Part shown: positions 63,032-64,000 of the stretch, piece by piece
Layout of the letters: the number at the start of each line of letters is the position of its first letter
Numbering within the stretch: position 1 is the stretch's first letter
From: Rariglobus hedericola
GTDB lineage: Bacteria > Verrucomicrobiota > Verrucomicrobiia > Opitutales > Opitutaceae
DNA: 64,000 bases
Assembly (NCBI RefSeq): GCF_007559335.1
Contig: NZ_VMBG01000001.1
Coordinates: forward strand, 2,046,001-2,110,000
Direction: 5' to 3'
Notes under the pieces: generated by a model
The model's input: only the letters and a program-made list of their open reading frames with translations
Told to the model about the DNA's origin: nothing
The model's database searches: none
Program-made: the position numbers and the translations under genes

Positions 63032-64000
63032 TCAGCTGCCGATGTAGGTTTGAATGGAACGCGCCGGAATCGTGCAGGCGAGTGCGTCGGCGTCGGTCTT
63101 CAGCGTGAACTGCACGGCATCGTCCGTTTCGTTCAGCACCACGATCGCCAGCGAACCATCGGGATTCATAAAGGCCACCGACGACACACCCGGATGCGGT
63201 TTGCCCGAGGCGATGCGTTTAGCACCCGGCTTCACGAAGCGGCTGAAATGCCCGATGTAATAAAACGAGCTCTGGTAATGCACCTCGCCCGTCTCGTGAT
63301 CCACCAGCACCGGAGCATCACACCAGTTGCCGACGTGATTCGGGCCGCCGCGCGTATCCAGGACCATGTTCCAGTCGATCCAACCGCATACCCAGTTGCG
63401 AATGTCGCCGATCATGTTGCGCGCATAACGCTCGCCGCGGTCCCACTGGCCGAGCTTCACGCCGCCTTCCCAGCAACCTTCGGTAAACAAAATATGTTTG
63501 TCCGGAAATGCCGCGTGCAGTGCCGAGGACTGCGTGAAGTCTTCGCTCACATACCAGTGCAGCGCCGCGCCCCACACAAAACGCGCCGTCGCCGGATCCG
63601 AGAAAATCGGCGTCGCGCGCTCGACGAGCAGATCACGGTTATGATCCCACACCAGCAGCTTCACGTCCGCGTGTCCGGCCGCATGCAGCGCCGGGCCGAG
63701 ATGGTCGCGCACGAAGTCGCGCTCCTCTTCCGCCGTGTAAAGGCACGACTCCCACGTCTGCTTGGCGGCCGGTTCGTTTTGCACCGTCACGGCCCAGATG
63801 GGGAGCTTTTCCTCGTCGCGCATCGCGGTCACAAAACGCGCCATCAAGCGCGCCCAGGCATCGCGGCATTCGGGCCGCAAGCCGCCGCCTTGAAGCATGG
63901 TGTCGTTGGTCTTCATCCACGCCGGGGGACTCCACGGAGAAGCGAGGAAACGCAACTTGTCACCGGCGATGGCGCGGGCCTCATGCAGCAACGGCAGCAC
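63032..64000 (-). CDS. Glycoside hydrolase family 30 (partial, C-terminal part)
   Basis: The gene runs off the right edge, leaving 322 residues up to the stop at 63032. The acid/base is in AVTVQNEPAAKQ, and the nucleophile in ILFTEGCWEGG. The tail has the beta-sandwich domain typical of GH30 (SSVAFMNPDGSLAIVVLNE). GH30 enzymes include glucosylceramidases and beta-1,6-glucanases; the exact activity is not clear. Signal peptide, if any, is outside the window. Confidence 0.9.
   Translation of the reverse strand: MLPLLHEARAIAGDKLRFLASPWSPPAWMKTNDTMLQGGGLRPECRDAWARLMARFVTAMRDEEKLPIWAVTVQNEPAAKQTWESCLYTAEEERDFVRDHLGPALHAAGHADVKLLVWDHNRDLLVERATPIFSDPATARFVWGAALHWYVSEDFTQSSALHAAFPDKHILFTEGCWEGGVKLGQWDRGERYARNMIGDIRNWVCGWIDWNMVLDTRGGPNHVGNWCDAPVLVDHETGEVHYQSSFYYIGHFSRFVKPGAKRIASGKPHPGVSSVAFMNPDGSLAIVVLNETDDAVQFTLKTDADALACTIPARSIQTYIGS

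Noticed and set aside
1-64000. CRISPR array, prophage or insertion sequence
   Set aside because: No regularly spaced repeats, phage structural genes, transposase or integrase were seen on either strand.

Overview
The window looks like a piece of a high-GC chromosome from the Verrucomicrobiota, most likely the Opitutaceae. This is inferred from the gene repertoire (LacI-type regulators with the extended 'YVPDPML' region, TorF-type porin, PEP-CTERM/exosortase parts, AXE1, GH20-like and GH30 carbohydrate enzymes) and from strong G/C third-position bias. No rRNA is present to confirm it. Genes are dense on both strands. I see no insertion sequence, prophage or CRISPR array. One tRNA (Leu-UAA, with encoded CCA) lies near the right end.

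Layout. 1-6.8 kb: end of a sugar-type oxidoreductase, a divergent LacI regulator, and arginine synthesis (argG; argB-argD-argF operon; argJ divergent from argB), with a lone prepilin-like gene between argG and argF. 6.8-12.9 kb: argJ, rplM-rpsI, a porin, DUF423, a CCA-adding-type tRNA nucleotidyltransferase and transaldolase. 13-18.5 kb: a Kef-type antiporter, a GH20-like hydrolase and a stand-alone nitric oxide synthase oxygenase. 18.5-27.5 kb: purE-purK, a lipoprotein, amt, DUF456, hemN, GTP-type PEP carboxykinase and a CDF transporter. 27.6-34.3 kb: an ABC exporter, then a CreC-like kinase and a coupled operon of VIT/vWA PEP-CTERM protein, exosortase and EpsI-like protein. 34.3-44.5 kb: an ACT protein, a protein with three copies of an unnamed domain, an acetyl xylan esterase, a three-gene block that looks inserted behind the esterase, and a TPR protein. 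44.6-50.9 kb: an esterase, rsuA, a TonB receptor, an SGNH hydrolase, a YhbY protein and rsgA. 51-58 kb: PRC-barrel/BON and BON proteins, a zinc-ribbon membrane protein and parE-parC. 58-64 kb: an AsmA-like protein, a fatty acid hydroxylase-type protein, a valine-rich leader with attenuator ahead of a 72-aa gene and an aminotransferase, two DUF proteins, tRNA-Leu and a partial GH30.

Most interesting points. (1) The exosortase operon pairs one VIT/vWA target with its own exosortase and EpsI-like partner, next to a CreC-like kinase. This mirrors, with an unrelated transpeptidase, the dedicated sortase systems of proteobacteria. (2) A 33-codon leader with seven valines in nine codons, a competing pairing and a perfect 12-bp terminator form a textbook attenuator ahead of an aminotransferase. 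(3) A 19-bp direct repeat of the 3' end of the esterase gene brackets a 3-kb block with desaturase and monooxygenase genes and separates the esterase from its apparent original terminator. (4) Two dispersed repeat families and a 29-35 bp palindrome are scattered through the window. One further repeat, of the GTCCTCCGTCTTC type, has become coding sequence for interdomain linkers.

Coordinates follow the supplied reading frames. Start codons were moved inward where family alignment from memory favoured it.
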